Source: Thiomicrospira aerophila AL3
GTDB taxonomy: Bacteria > Pseudomonadota > Gammaproteobacteria > Thiomicrospirales > Thiomicrospiraceae
Direction: 5' to 3'
Assembly: GCF_000227665.2 (NCBI RefSeq)
Contig: NZ_CP007030.1
Span: 496,001-560,000 of the forward strand
DNA length: 64,000 nt
A model generated the notes under the pieces. That model made no database searches. It was given only the letters and a program-made list of their open reading frames with translations, and had not been told where the DNA came from. The translations under genes were made by a program, and so were the position numbers. Of this stretch, positions 28,062-36,951 are shown piece by piece. Positions within the stretch are counted from its first letter, which is position 1; every line of letters starts with the position of its first letter.

Positions 28062-28785
28062 TCAAGTCTATGGCTTGCATGCCTTAGAGCCACTGCTGGC
28101 AAAGCATCCCGAGCAGATTTTTCAGGTAGTCTTCTGCGAAGGGCGTTTAAATGCCCGTCAACAGGCCTTACTGGATCTCGCAATGCAATTGGGCGTCAGA
28201 GTGCAGCGCGCACCTAAAAAAGTGTTTGATCAGCTGGCGGGTGTGCATCAGGGCGTCTATGCTGATGTTGCCGCGCAAGCGGCTTACACCGAAGCGGATT
28301 TACTCGACTGGGTTGCCAAAACAACCGACCCACTGCTGGTCTTTTTGGATGAAGTCCAGGATCCACACAATCTAGGCGCCATCCTCCGTACGGCTGATGC
28401 AACGGGTGTGACCGCTGTTGTGGTGCCAAAGAATAATGCAGTAGGCCTAAATGCTACGGTGCGTAAGGTGGCCTCTGGTGGCGCCGAATCAGTGCCGCTA
28501 GTAGTCGTCACTAACTTAGTGCGTACGATGGAGCAGTTACAGCAGCAGGGTGTTTGGTTTACTGGCTTGGCGGGAGAGACAGAGCAAACGCTCTATCAGG
28601 CTGATTTAACCGGTCCGGTGGCGATAGTCTTAGGCGCCGAAGGCAAGGGGTTGCGCCCTCTAACGCGTAAGGCCTGTGACTATTTGGTGGCCATTCCTAT
28701 GCAAGGGCAGGTGTCCAGCTTAAACGTATCGGTTGCAGCAGGGGTTACCCTTTATGAAGCCGTAAGACAGCGCCAGCTTAAATAA
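28054..28785 (+). CDS. rlmB: 23S rRNA (guanosine-2'-O)-methyltransferase
   Basis: SpoU/TrmH-family methyltransferase acting on G2251 of 23S rRNA. Seen: N-terminal substrate-binding part YGLHALEPLLAKHPEQI, SPOUT motif 1 in DEVQDPHNLGAILRTAD, motif 2 VIVLGAEGKGLR-like AIVLGAEGKGLR, motif 3 IPMQGQVSSLNVSVAAG. 243 residues from ATG 28054, identical in length to the E. coli protein. Overlaps rnr, the same pairing as in E. coli. Confidence 0.95.
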   Translation: MTDQVYGLHALEPLLAKHPEQIFQVVFCEGRLNARQQALLDLAMQLGVRVQRAPKKVFDQLAGVHQGVYADVAAQAAYTEADLLDWVAKTTDPLLVFLDEVQDPHNLGAILRTADATGVTAVVVPKNNAVGLNATVRKVASGGAESVPLVVVTNLVRTMEQLQQQGVWFTGLAGETEQTLYQADLTGPVAIVLGAEGKGLRPLTRKACDYLVAIPMQGQVSSLNVSVAAGVTLYEAVRQRQLK

Positions 28786-28808
28786 GCTAGCGCGCCGATT
28801 AACACTTT

Positions 28809-30020
28809 TTATTGTTCCGCTACGTAGATAGCACCGGTTTCTGGATCAATCTCCAAATCAACTGGTGTTAACTCTTCTCGCCAGCAAGGTCCTTCAACAC
28901 AGACCCCGTCCTCAATTCTAAAAAAAGCATCATGGACTGAACATTTCATGGTCATTTCAAAGGGATTAATATCAATTTTATAGGCTTCATCCAATGGCAC
29001 ATCTTGGTGCGGACAGTTATTTAAATAAGCCTTAATTTCATTGTCATGCTTAATCAATACAACCTTGTGACGCAGTCCCGGTGCAGGCACAACGGTCGCA
29101 CGTGAATTGGTGATATGTTTAATATTGGCAATGGGTTTGCGGGTGACCAGAGGGGCTAATAGATTATCTAAGCCGAGTTGTTGGCATTTGCGGCGTGCAA
29201 GCTGATTGCCAGCTGCGACGGCGTCTGCTAGCGGTTTTTGAGCGATTAACGCATCAATCGTGGCGGCGATAAAGGTATCGCCGGCGCCTAGGGTATCGAC
29301 AGGCTTGGCTAAGGCTTGAGTGGGTTGGTGACTGGGTTGACTTCCTGGTGCCGCATACCAGGCCCCATCACTTCCCCAGCTACAGATAATAGTCGCCTGC
29401 GGTGCTAAGGCTTGTAGGTGGGTGATCAGTTCATCAGCCTGCACCAATCCCAAGGATTTAGCATAGGCTTCACCCGTAAAGATGATATTGACCTGTTCTA
29501 ATAGGGCTTCAAGCCCGTCCCGGGGTTTTTCCAGCTCAATAGAAATAGGCTGGTGGCTTAAAAAGGTTTTAGCAATATTGAGCATGCCACCCAGTGCGTC
29601 AAGGTTGCGTCCTTCAAAATGCAACCAGTCAAAGGTTTCAATTTCAATTTTGGCAAAATGCTCAAAGCTTATTTCAGGTAGATCACGATAATGAACAATG
29701 GTACGCGAGCCATTTTGTTGATTAATCTGCACATAGGATGTCGGGGTCGAGCCTTGAATAAAGCGTTGAATTAGGCTTGTATCTATGTGTCGTTCTTCTA
29801 AGGCCTTTTTAAGGCGTTTAGCGGCATCATCGGTTGCCAAGGTGGCACAAATGGCACAATCATGTCCCAGTTGCTGCAGTACGTTTAAATTATTGGCGAC
29901 ATTACCGCCCAGCGCAAACACTCGAGTCTGTGCACGTTGTTCGGAATTTTCTGACGGATAGTGGGGTAAAAAAAGTTGCGTATCAAGAACTAAATTGCCT
30001 ATACCTAAAATGCGCGCCAT
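28809..30020 (-). CDS. PfkB-family sugar kinase fused to a C-terminal Rieske domain
   Basis: 403 residues in two parts. Residues 1-300 are a ribokinase/PfkB kinase: N-terminal GNLVLDTQLF, ALGGNVANNLNVLQQLG, and catalytic D248 in DTLGAGDTF. Residues about 305-403 are a small Rieske-type domain with CPH (C336, H338) and CSVH (C360, H363), i.e. the CxH...CxxH ligand set of a [2Fe-2S] cluster, followed by DAFFRIEDGVCVEGPCW. The frame is continuous without a stop between the parts. Known families: sugar kinases are not normally redox proteins, so a cluster-gated kinase or a misjoined function is possible. Substrate unknown. Confidence 0.85.
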   Translation of the reverse strand: MARILGIGNLVLDTQLFLPHYPSENSEQRAQTRVFALGGNVANNLNVLQQLGHDCAICATLATDDAAKRLKKALEERHIDTSLIQRFIQGSTPTSYVQINQQNGSRTIVHYRDLPEISFEHFAKIEIETFDWLHFEGRNLDALGGMLNIAKTFLSHQPISIELEKPRDGLEALLEQVNIIFTGEAYAKSLGLVQADELITHLQALAPQATIICSWGSDGAWYAAPGSQPSHQPTQALAKPVDTLGAGDTFIAATIDALIAQKPLADAVAAGNQLARRKCQQLGLDNLLAPLVTRKPIANIKHITNSRATVVPAPGLRHKVVLIKHDNEIKAYLNNCPHQDVPLDEAYKIDINPFEMTMKCSVHDAFFRIEDGVCVEGPCWREELTPVDLEIDPETGAIYVAEQ

Positions 30021-30286
30021 GTCGTTTAAACTCGAAAGATAAAAATAAGTTTAAATTTTAACGCTTCAGGCCTTTTAGGTCACGTCTAAAACCTAATTAG
30101 CAGGTTTTTATTAAGCTTTATGCAAAAAACTGCTTGATTTTTGTTGAGATAGTTTGCTTGTGCACGAAATAGTTTAAAAATTTAATTTTAATCATGTTTT
30201 TAGGGGGTTGACATGAGTTGTATTTTATTAAATTGTTGTATTTAAAGGATTTATTGATTAAGCGACTGTTGAGGTCTGGCTGGGAA

Positions 30287-30309
30287 TTATTCACAAAATC
30301 TGTGGATAA
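30287..30309. promoter_or_regulatory. Two inverted DnaA boxes
   Basis: TTATTCACA (30287-30295) and TGTGGATAA (30301-30309), the second being the exact complement of the consensus DnaA box TTATCCACA and the first differing by one base. They face each other across five bases in an AT-rich setting. No further boxes seen nearby. Confidence 0.45.
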
Positions 30310-30426
30310 CTCTGTTAATGAATTTTTAAAAACTGCGCCAAGTTGTTAGTATCGCAACTAAAGTTTTAGATTGCTTAAAAATTAGACAGCTTTCGAAGCT
30401 GAGAACATCTGGTGACTTTTTTAATA

Positions 30427-30456
30427 AAAAAAACCTGCCAATTGGCAGGTTTTTAA
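30427..30456. terminator. Bidirectional terminator after the phosphate transporter gene
   Basis: Near-perfect hairpin AAAACCTGCC-AATT-GGCAGGTTTTT with an A-run on one side and T-run on the other, 22 bases beyond the transporter stop codon. Confidence 0.85.
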
Positions 30457-30478
30457 CGATGCTTTTGGGTGATGGGGC

Positions 30479-32047
30479 CTAAGCCATCATCAAATTAATA
30501 GAGTAAAAAATGCCTGCCGCAAGTAAGGCTGTAGCTGGAACGGTAATGACCCAAGCCGCAACCACTTTCAAAATGATTGAGCGCTTAACCAATTCTTGGT
30601 TGTAGGCTTTTCTGAGACCTTTACGCTCTTTTTTGGTCAAGTGGGCATCATTTTCCAGGCTCTTGGTTTTTAAGTCTTGCAGCATGCGGCCTTTCTCAGC
30701 CAAGCTGGCTTTGTCAAAACGGCGAATAAAGGCTTCAACAATTTCACGTTCTTGTCCTTCGTGATGTTCTTCGATTTGTCGAATCATCCGTTGGTAATTC
30801 GCCTTTAAATATTCACGTAAAAAACCGACCCCAAAAATAGCACCGATGGTAACGTGAGTGGTACTGACTGGAAGCCCTAATTGTGAAGCTAAAATAACCG
30901 TTAGGGCTGCGGCCATCGCAATACAGTAGGCACGCATCTGGTCAATATCAGTAATTTCTGAGCCAACGGTCTTAATGAGTTTGGGGCCATAGAGCGCCAA
31001 ACCTAGCGCAATCCCTATTGCACCGACCACCAGAATCCACATTGGGATGGCGGCTTTAGTGCCACCTACGTCACCAGAAGTGAGTGCTTCATGAATCGCG
31101 GCTAAAGGCCCCACCGCATTAGCGACATCGTTTGAGCCGTGTGCAAAACTTAATAGCGCGGCAGCAAAAATTAATGGGATAACAAACATTTGGTTAACGC
31201 CTTTTTTGCAGTTAGAGGCAACAACTGACGCGCGATTAACCAGTGGACGAGTAATAAAATAGACCATAGTGGCAACGGCCAAACCGACTAAGGCCGAAGT
31301 TAAGAAGCTGACCTTCATGATTTGGCTAAAGCCTTTCATCATCAAATAGGTGCCAAAAGCCCAGCCCATCAAGGCTAACAACCAAGGCACCATGCGGCGT
31401 GAGGCATCCATCATATCTTCTTGATAGGTAATCGTGCGTTTAATGGTGTAAAGCAGCAGGGCCGCAATTAACCCGCCCAGCATGGGCGAAATTACCCAAC
31501 TCGCCGCGATTTGTCCTACGGTGCCCCAGTTAACAATCGCCCAGCCAGCTGCGGCAATACCCGCGCCCATAACGCCGCCTATAATAGAGTGGGTAGTCGA
31601 AACCGGTGCGCCGAGAGCAGTCGCAATATTTAACCATACTGCAGCGGCCAGCAACGCGGCCATCATTAGCCAAATAAAGGCTTCGGTATCATCTACATCA
31701 GCCGGGTTGATAATGCCACCTTTAATAGTGGTAATGACGCTACCACCCGCAATGATAGCGCCTGCCGCCTCAAATACCGCTGCAATAATGATGGCCGTGG
31801 TGAGGGTCATTGCTTTAGAGCCAACCGCAGGGCCGACGTTGTTAGCAACGTCATTAGCGCCGATATTCATCGCCATATAACCCCCAATCATCGCGGCAAC
31901 GACTAGGGTAAAGCTGATATGACCGTAATTGATAAAGGTGTATAGTATGACACCAATAATGAACAATAACGCTAACCCAAAGCGCAAGAGTTCTTTGCGG
32001 CTACGTTGGCCAGCCTCTTCAAGGTGTTGAATATTTTTCAGTTCCAT
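30479..32047 (-). CDS. PiT-family inorganic phosphate transporter
   Basis: Low-affinity phosphate permease of 522 residues with about ten membrane segments in two homologous halves. Seen: the duplicated PiT signature GANDVANNVGPAVGSKAMT (N half) and GSNDVANAVGPLAA (C half), plus ALGAPVSTTHSIIGG and GLPVSTTHVTIGA. A soluble charged segment (residues about 410-490) lies before the last helix. ATG 32047 chosen because the frame upstream to 32095 covers the promoter. Transported ion coupling (H+ or Na+) cannot be read from sequence. Confidence 0.9.
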   Translation of the reverse strand: MELKNIQHLEEAGQRSRKELLRFGLALLFIIGVILYTFINYGHISFTLVVAAMIGGYMAMNIGANDVANNVGPAVGSKAMTLTTAIIIAAVFEAAGAIIAGGSVITTIKGGIINPADVDDTEAFIWLMMAALLAAAVWLNIATALGAPVSTTHSIIGGVMGAGIAAAGWAIVNWGTVGQIAASWVISPMLGGLIAALLLYTIKRTITYQEDMMDASRRMVPWLLALMGWAFGTYLMMKGFSQIMKVSFLTSALVGLAVATMVYFITRPLVNRASVVASNCKKGVNQMFVIPLIFAAALLSFAHGSNDVANAVGPLAAIHEALTSGDVGGTKAAIPMWILVVGAIGIALGLALYGPKLIKTVGSEITDIDQMRAYCIAMAAALTVILASQLGLPVSTTHVTIGAIFGVGFLREYLKANYQRMIRQIEEHHEGQEREIVEAFIRRFDKASLAEKGRMLQDLKTKSLENDAHLTKKERKGLRKAYNQELVKRSIILKVVAAWVITVPATALLAAGIFYSINLMMA

Positions 32048-32066
32048 AAGCGGTCCATGTAAAGAT

Positions 32067-32095
32067 ATAAAAGCGAGTTGTAATAAAAATGTCAA
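32067..32095 (-). promoter_or_regulatory. Candidate promoter of the phosphate transporter
   Basis: Minus-strand TTGACA (32090-32095, perfect), 17 bases, TTTTAT (32067-32072, 4/6). Implied leader is only about 13 bases. No clear Pho box seen. Confidence 0.4.
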
Positions 32096-32192
32096 CGGAT
32101 TGTAACACTTAAGAAATAAAAGTGAAGCAATTGTTTATCTTGTTGAAATACATATTGATTTTGTTGGAATTTAAAGAAGATAGGGTAGAAAA

Positions 32193-33062
32193 ATGTTAAG
32201 TTATCAGCATGGTTTTCATGCCGGCAATGCCGCCGATTTGCTCAAACATCTTGTGCTGGTGAATGTGCTGGCTTATATGGTCAAAAAAGATAAACCTTTG
32301 GTTTATGTTGATACCCATGCTGGATCGGGAGGCTATAGTTTGGCCGATGCGCAAGCACAAAAAACCCTCGAGTTTAAACAGGGCATTGGACAGCTTTGGG
32401 CGTTGCCCGAGCAGGCCTGGTCACCGAGCATAAAGGCTTATCTTGAAGTGGTAAGTGCCTTTGAACAGCAGGCTCGTCAACTTACGCAACAGCAGGTGTC
32501 TGGACGTTTTTATCCAGGTTCTCCGGCCATTGCGCAACATTGTCTGCGTGATATTGATCGTTTGGTAGCTTACGAGTTACATCCGCAAGCCTTTTCACAA
32601 CTCCAAGCGCACACGGCAACAGACCGGCGGGTTAAGATTTACCAACAAAATGGCTTTCAAGGACTGATTGCGCAAGTCCCCCCCAAAGAGCGTCGCGGGG
32701 TCATCTTAATCGATCCGCCCTATGAGCTTAAGCAAGATTATGACGAAGTCGTAACACGTTTGTTGGCCGCCTATAAACGTTTTGCGACCGGAACCTATTT
32801 AGTTTGGTATCCAGTGGTTGAACGACGTCGGATAGATAAAATATGGCGTGATTTAAAAGCCAGTGGCATCCGCAATGTTGCGGTATTTGAGCTGGGTTGG
32901 CAAGCTGATAACCCTGGTCGTGGCATGACGGCCAGTGGTATGATAGTAATCAATCCGCCATGGACATTAATGGCGACTATGCAACAAGATTTAGCGCTGC
33001 TGAAGTCGCTTGTTGCAACTGAGCAGGGTTTTTGGCAAGCGGATATGCTGGCGGCAGAATAA
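32193..33062 (+). CDS. rlmJ: 23S rRNA (adenine-2030-N6)-methyltransferase
   Basis: Class I SAM methyltransferase acting on 23S rRNA A2030. Seen: N-terminal family signature YQHGFHAGNAADLLKH, SAM-binding VDTHAGSGGY, catalytic motif IV DPPYELKQDY. 289 residues, normal. Lies just upstream of the antiporter operon but with a 47-base gap, and its function is unrelated. Confidence 0.94.
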   Translation: MLSYQHGFHAGNAADLLKHLVLVNVLAYMVKKDKPLVYVDTHAGSGGYSLADAQAQKTLEFKQGIGQLWALPEQAWSPSIKAYLEVVSAFEQQARQLTQQQVSGRFYPGSPAIAQHCLRDIDRLVAYELHPQAFSQLQAHTATDRRVKIYQQNGFQGLIAQVPPKERRGVILIDPPYELKQDYDEVVTRLLAAYKRFATGTYLVWYPVVERRRIDKIWRDLKASGIRNVAVFELGWQADNPGRGMTASGMIVINPPWTLMATMQQDLALLKSLVATEQGFWQADMLAAE

Positions 33063-33109
33063 ACTTTAATTTAGCTAAGCGCTTGTTTAACTACACTAAG
33101 GGGCTTCGA

Positions 33110-33646
33110 ATGTGGATTGTTTTGCGTCGCATTGTTGTGTTTTGGCTATTATCTCTAATGATATGGTGGAGCTTGGCTGATGGACAACTCAGCTCGTTCG
33201 CATTGATTTGGACGCTTGCGGCTGCATTATTAATGCACAAGCTTTGGCCACCCTTAAACTACGCACTTCACTGGCGATATGTGCCCTCTCTGATCCTGCT
33301 TTTTGTTCGTGCCTCTGTATTGGGTGGTTGGGACGTCAGTCGTCGCGCCATTCAAGCCAAGCCATCACTTCACAGCTGTTATCTAGATTACTATCTGCAA
33401 TTACCTGAAGGCTGGGCCCGTAGTGTTTGGGTCAGCTTAATTGGGTTATTTCCGGGGACCTTAACTGTAGCTGTATCGCAAAAATGGGTGCGTATTCATT
33501 TATTGGATGATTCATTAAACGTCCATCAAGATTTACAAGCATTAGAAGGCTTGCTCGCCAAATTTATTGGGGTAGAAATACATCCGTCGCAGCAGGTTCC
33601 TAAGGTTATTGCCCCTGCTCAAGGACCTATGGGGGTGAGCAAATGA
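33110..33646 (+). CDS. mnhE: Mrp-type cation/proton antiporter subunit E
   Basis: 178-residue membrane protein, MnhE/MrpE family. Seen: about three N-terminal membrane helices (VVFWLLSLMIWWSL and following), then the soluble part with VWVSLIGLFPGTLTV and VHQDLQALEGLLAKF, typical of MrpE. ATG 33110 has AAGGGG upstream; the frame is open back to 33032 inside rlmJ. First gene of the seven-gene antiporter operon; overlaps the next by four bases. Confidence 0.88.
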   Translation: MWIVLRRIVVFWLLSLMIWWSLADGQLSSFALIWTLAAALLMHKLWPPLNYALHWRYVPSLILLFVRASVLGGWDVSRRAIQAKPSLHSCYLDYYLQLPEGWARSVWVSLIGLFPGTLTVAVSQKWVRIHLLDDSLNVHQDLQALEGLLAKFIGVEIHPSQQVPKVIAPAQGPMGVSK

Positions 33647-33945
33647 TCACATTCCTCTGGCTGGTTGCGGCTGTGTTGGCGTTGTTGCTATTACTTGGGT
33701 TATGGCGAGTGATTCAAGGTCCGAATTTGACTGATCGGATGCTTGCTGCACAGCTTGCAGGATCAACTGGTGTGGCCTTGGTTGTGGTGTTGGCTTGGGT
33801 GATGCGCAATCAAAATTTGCTAGATGTAGCCCTGTTACTAGCGCTCTTAGCTGCGATAAGCGGCATTGCATTTGCAAAGTTATTGCGGCCAGAACAACTC
33901 GATAGCCATCAAAAGGGAGCAGATGACCATGTGGATCATTCATAG
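33643..33945 (+). CDS. mnhF: Mrp-type antiporter subunit F
   Basis: 100 residues, three membrane helices. Seen: the MrpF pattern RVIQGPNLTDRMLAAQL followed by NQNLLDVALLLALLA. Start overlaps mnhE stop (ATGA). Overlaps the mnhG start. Functions only within the complex. Confidence 0.88.
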   Translation: MITFLWLVAAVLALLLLLGLWRVIQGPNLTDRMLAAQLAGSTGVALVVVLAWVMRNQNLLDVALLLALLAAISGIAFAKLLRPEQLDSHQKGADDHVDHS

Positions 33946-34261
33946 TCTCGCGAGTATCAGTATCTTAATTGGTTTGCTGTTTTTTATTGCCGGAACTTTA
34001 GGTTTGTTGCGCTTTTCAGATGATCTAAGCCGTCTGCATGCGCTGACTAAAGCGGATAATTTAGGTCTCGGGTTAGTCTTGTTGGGTATGGCCATGTTGT
34101 TTTTAAGCCTTAACATCACGCTGAAATTATTTTTGATTTGGGCGTTGGTGATTATCAGTGCCGCCGCCGTTAGTCATGTTATTGGACAAAGAGCCTATCA
34201 ACAGCAACGTAAAAAACAACTCAATAAGCAACCCAATAAGCAAGTTGGAGAGACAAGATGA
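33923..34261 (+). CDS. mnhG: Mrp-type antiporter subunit G
   Basis: About 112 residues, three membrane helices. Seen: the MrpG signature GTLGLLRFSDDLSRLHAL followed by KADNLGLGLVLLG. Two ATGs are possible: 33923 or 33929. The GGGAG ribosome site sits 3 and 9 bases before them, which slightly favours 33929. Overlaps mnhF at its start and the B-subunit gene at its end (ATGA). Confidence 0.88.
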   Translation: MTMWIIHSLASISILIGLLFFIAGTLGLLRFSDDLSRLHALTKADNLGLGLVLLGMAMLFLSLNITLKLFLIWALVIISAAAVSHVIGQRAYQQQRKKQLNKQPNKQVGETR

Positions 34262-35184
34262 TTCTGGTCGATTTAATCCTTGCTTTGGCTATTATTATTG
34301 TAGCGGTGCGTTGTTTAGCAACACCTAATCTTGCTGAGTCGGTTGTTTTGTTTATTGTATTTGGTTTGTTGCTAGCACTGGTCTGGGTGAGATTGCAGGC
34401 ACCAGATGCTGCTTTAGCCGAAGTCGCCATTGGAGCGGGTTTAGCCGGCGCGCTTTTGCTGGCAACGCTGAGTCAAATGCACCACACCCAGGATATAAAG
34501 CTGACTAAAACGAATTTACTTAGTTTGGTCCTACCGATTGGTGTGGGCGGGCTATTGGCATTTAGTTTAATGAGTTTAGTGCAGCCTGCGCCAGGATTGT
34601 CAGATTTGGTCATGGCTAATATTACGCTATCCGGTGTGGAGCATCCCGTCACTGCGGTACTGCTCAACTATCGCGCCTGGGATACGGCCTTAGAATTGGC
34701 CGTACTCATGTGGGCTTGGGCAGCACAACGGGCTTTGGGCCCAAGCTTGGCGTGGCATGGCGTTAAGTTACAAGGACGGGTGCTCATATACTTTAGCCGT
34801 TTAGTACTGCCATTATTAGTGTTGATTGCTGGGTATATATTATGGCAGGGCGCCTATTTATTAGGTGGCGCATTTCAAGCCGGTGCGCTCTTGGCTACGG
34901 CATTTATTTTGGCCTTCTTGGTTCAGCAAGCCCAATTGGGTCAAGCAAGTCCGGTATTCGTATCTTGGTTGATTCATCACTGGGCGGTTAAGCTACTCTG
35001 GCTGGGTGGTTTATTGGCTTTTTTTGGTATTGGATTAGCAGGTCTGCTTTTGGGGTATGGGTTTATGGGTTATGACCCAGCTTATGCAGGGGCTTTGATT
35101 TTGGCAATTGAAATAGCCGCAACCTTTTCTATAGCGCTTATTCTGGCCGCGCTGTTTACCGGTGAGGGACGTCGTTATGAATGA
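34258..35184 (+). CDS. mnhB: Mrp-type antiporter subunit B with N-terminal MbhD-like domain
   Basis: 308 residues, about eight membrane helices. Seen: residues 1-80 resemble the DUF4040/MbhD domain (APDAALAEVAIGAGLAGALLL), a middle YRAWDTALELAVLM segment as in MbhE, and a C-terminal MnhB domain (YILWQGAYLLGGAFQAGALLA). In classical Mrp systems the MbhD/E part is at the C-terminus of MrpA; here it is joined to MrpB and no MrpA-sized gene is present. Overlaps mnhC by 8 bases. Confidence 0.82.
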   Translation: MILVDLILALAIIIVAVRCLATPNLAESVVLFIVFGLLLALVWVRLQAPDAALAEVAIGAGLAGALLLATLSQMHHTQDIKLTKTNLLSLVLPIGVGGLLAFSLMSLVQPAPGLSDLVMANITLSGVEHPVTAVLLNYRAWDTALELAVLMWAWAAQRALGPSLAWHGVKLQGRVLIYFSRLVLPLLVLIAGYILWQGAYLLGGAFQAGALLATAFILAFLVQQAQLGQASPVFVSWLIHHWAVKLLWLGGLLAFFGIGLAGLLLGYGFMGYDPAYAGALILAIEIAATFSIALILAALFTGEGRRYE

Positions 35185-35479
35185 AATCGCCATCTATTTA
35201 GTCACCGGCTCAGTACTGTTTTGTATAGGTCTATGGGGCGTGGTGATGCGCCAGCATTTGTTACATAAAATACTCGGGGTCAACATTATGGGGTCTGCGG
35301 TGTTTATGCTGTTTTTAGCTTTTGCAGCACGGGCACAACCGGCCGATGCGGTACCCCACGCGCTGGTATTAACCGGCATTGTGGTTGCCATTAGTGCGAT
35401 GGCCTTGGGGCTGGCGTTAATGAAACGTGTCGCCAAGGAATCTAAACAGCATCATGCTACGCTGGAGGATTCGCAATGA
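35177..35479 (+). CDS. mnhC: Mrp-type antiporter subunit C (NuoK-like)
   Basis: 100 residues with three membrane helices, homologous to complex I NuoK. Seen: GLWGVVMRQHLLHKILGVN and PHALVLTGIVVAISAMALGL, the MrpC signature. ATG 35177 overlaps the B-subunit stop. Four-base overlap with the following D subunit. Confidence 0.9.
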   Translation: MNEIAIYLVTGSVLFCIGLWGVVMRQHLLHKILGVNIMGSAVFMLFLAFAARAQPADAVPHALVLTGIVVAISAMALGLALMKRVAKESKQHHATLEDSQ

Positions 35480-36951
35480 CGGCCTTGCTACCCGGTTTAG
35501 TGTTATTGCCACTTATTGCAGGTGGGTTAGCGGCCTTGTTTCGCTCGCATGGACGTTGGATAACGCTCACCGCTGGGCTAGGAATGCTAGTGATGTTGGT
35601 GTTACTGAGTATCGATGCATGGGGCGTCGGCCAGTATCAAGGATTATGGGCGTTAGGTGGCTGGGAGCGGCCATTAGCGATAGCCTGGTATTTAGATGAT
35701 TTAGCCCATTTGATGCTGTTGCTGGTAGGGCTGGTGAGCTTAGCCATTATGGCTTATGCGTGGTTTGATACTGAGACCTCAGCGCATTTTTGGGGGCTGT
35801 GGTTAGGTGGCTGGGGCGCAATGAATGCGCTGATTCTTTCAAGTGATTTATTTAATATTTACGTCACAATTGAACTCTTGGGTTTAGTGGCGGTGGCGCT
35901 GGTGGCGCTATCGACCAAAGCGGGTGCCGCTGCAGCCGCAATGCGTTATTTAATAATTAGCTTAACCGGTTCGATGTTTTTTCTACTGGGCGTCGCGTTG
36001 ATCTATGGCCAATATGGGCGTTTAGATCTAATTGGTTTGGCTGAAGTGGTTGAGCATAACTGGGTGACGCATTTGGCCTGGAGCATGATGTTATTAGGCC
36101 TGCTCGCCAAAACAGCGGCTTGGCCGTTACATGGCTGGTTGCCGCTAGCACATGGTCGTGCACCGACGGCAGCGAGTGCCTTGCTGTCAGCGTTGGTCAT
36201 TAAGGCGTCGTTTTATTTAATGTGGCGATTTGGCGTGGGACCTTTTGCCGCGCTCGGTAATGAACTGATCGCTCTGCTGTTGGCGCTATTGGGTACGATG
36301 GCTATTTTTTGGGGTTCTTGGCGTGCCTGGAAAACGCCGTTGCTTAAAGAGTTAATCGCTTGGTCAACGGTGGCACAAATTGGTTATCTGCTCATTGGCT
36401 TGGCCATCCTGTTGCATCCGCAATCAATATTGACTGTCACCGATCAATTTAACCCGAGTTTACTGTTATTTTGGTTAATCGCAGCGCATGCCTTAACCAA
36501 GGCGGGTTTATTTTTAGTAGCGGGCAATTTAATTTTGCTGACTCACAGTTATCAACTAAAAGATCAACTAGCCGTGTTATGTAATTCCCCTTTAACCTTG
36601 TGGACACTGGGCTTGGGTTCGGTAGCCTTAGCAGGCCTGCCTTTAACATTGGGTTTTATCGGTAAGTGGTGGTTAATTGAGTCGAGCGTGGCCTTAGGTC
36701 AGTTTTGGTTGCTCGCGCCTTTGATATTAGGTGGGGTATTTACGCTGGCCTATATGGGTCGTTTATTGCAACCAGCGCTTGAGCAGCGCTTGCTGTGTCA
36801 GTTTGCACCCAAGCAGGCCGATGGCCGTCCGGCAGAGTGTATCAGTGACCGTCAATTAGCTTGGCCATTGCTTGCTGTGCCTTTCATCCTCGTGTTAAGC
36901 GTATGGGTATTAGCCTTGTTTCCGCTTTATCCATGGGGGGCGACCTTATGA
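35476..36951 (+). CDS. mnhD: Mrp-type antiporter subunit D, first copy (NuoL/M/N-like)
   Basis: 491-residue proton-conducting membrane protein with about 14 helices. Seen: NIYVTIELLGLVAVALVAL with the key helix-5 glutamate, KTAAWPLHGWLPLAHGRAPTA-type loop (AAWPLHGWLPLAHG) with its lysine, and TVAQIGYLLIGLA. Belongs to the NuoL/M/N antiporter-like superfamily. Coupled to the following paralogue by an ATGA overlap. Confidence 0.88.
   Translation: MTALLPGLVLLPLIAGGLAALFRSHGRWITLTAGLGMLVMLVLLSIDAWGVGQYQGLWALGGWERPLAIAWYLDDLAHLMLLLVGLVSLAIMAYAWFDTETSAHFWGLWLGGWGAMNALILSSDLFNIYVTIELLGLVAVALVALSTKAGAAAAAMRYLIISLTGSMFFLLGVALIYGQYGRLDLIGLAEVVEHNWVTHLAWSMMLLGLLAKTAAWPLHGWLPLAHGRAPTAASALLSALVIKASFYLMWRFGVGPFAALGNELIALLLALLGTMAIFWGSWRAWKTPLLKELIAWSTVAQIGYLLIGLAILLHPQSILTVTDQFNPSLLLFWLIAAHALTKAGLFLVAGNLILLTHSYQLKDQLAVLCNSPLTLWTLGLGSVALAGLPLTLGFIGKWWLIESSVALGQFWLLAPLILGGVFTLAYMGRLLQPALEQRLLCQFAPKQADGRPAECISDRQLAWPLLAVPFILVLSVWVLALFPLYPWGATL

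Larger units (their letters stand above)
30021..30478. other. 458-base intergenic stretch, AT-rich, with DnaA-box pair
   Basis: No open frame of note. Holds the upstream region of the kinase-Rieske gene, a weak hairpin (AAAACCT / AGGTTTT at 30088-30108), a consensus -35 TTGACA at 30208-30213 without a convincing -10, two DnaA-box sequences, a short palindrome CAGCTT-TCG-AAGCTG (30387-30401), and a terminator at its right end. Confidence 0.6.

Noticed and set aside
30208-30456. Possible small RNA from TTGACA at 30208 to the terminator at 30456
   Set aside because: The -35 is perfect but the only -10 candidate (TAAATT) has 15-base spacing and weak match, and no conserved secondary structure is evident.
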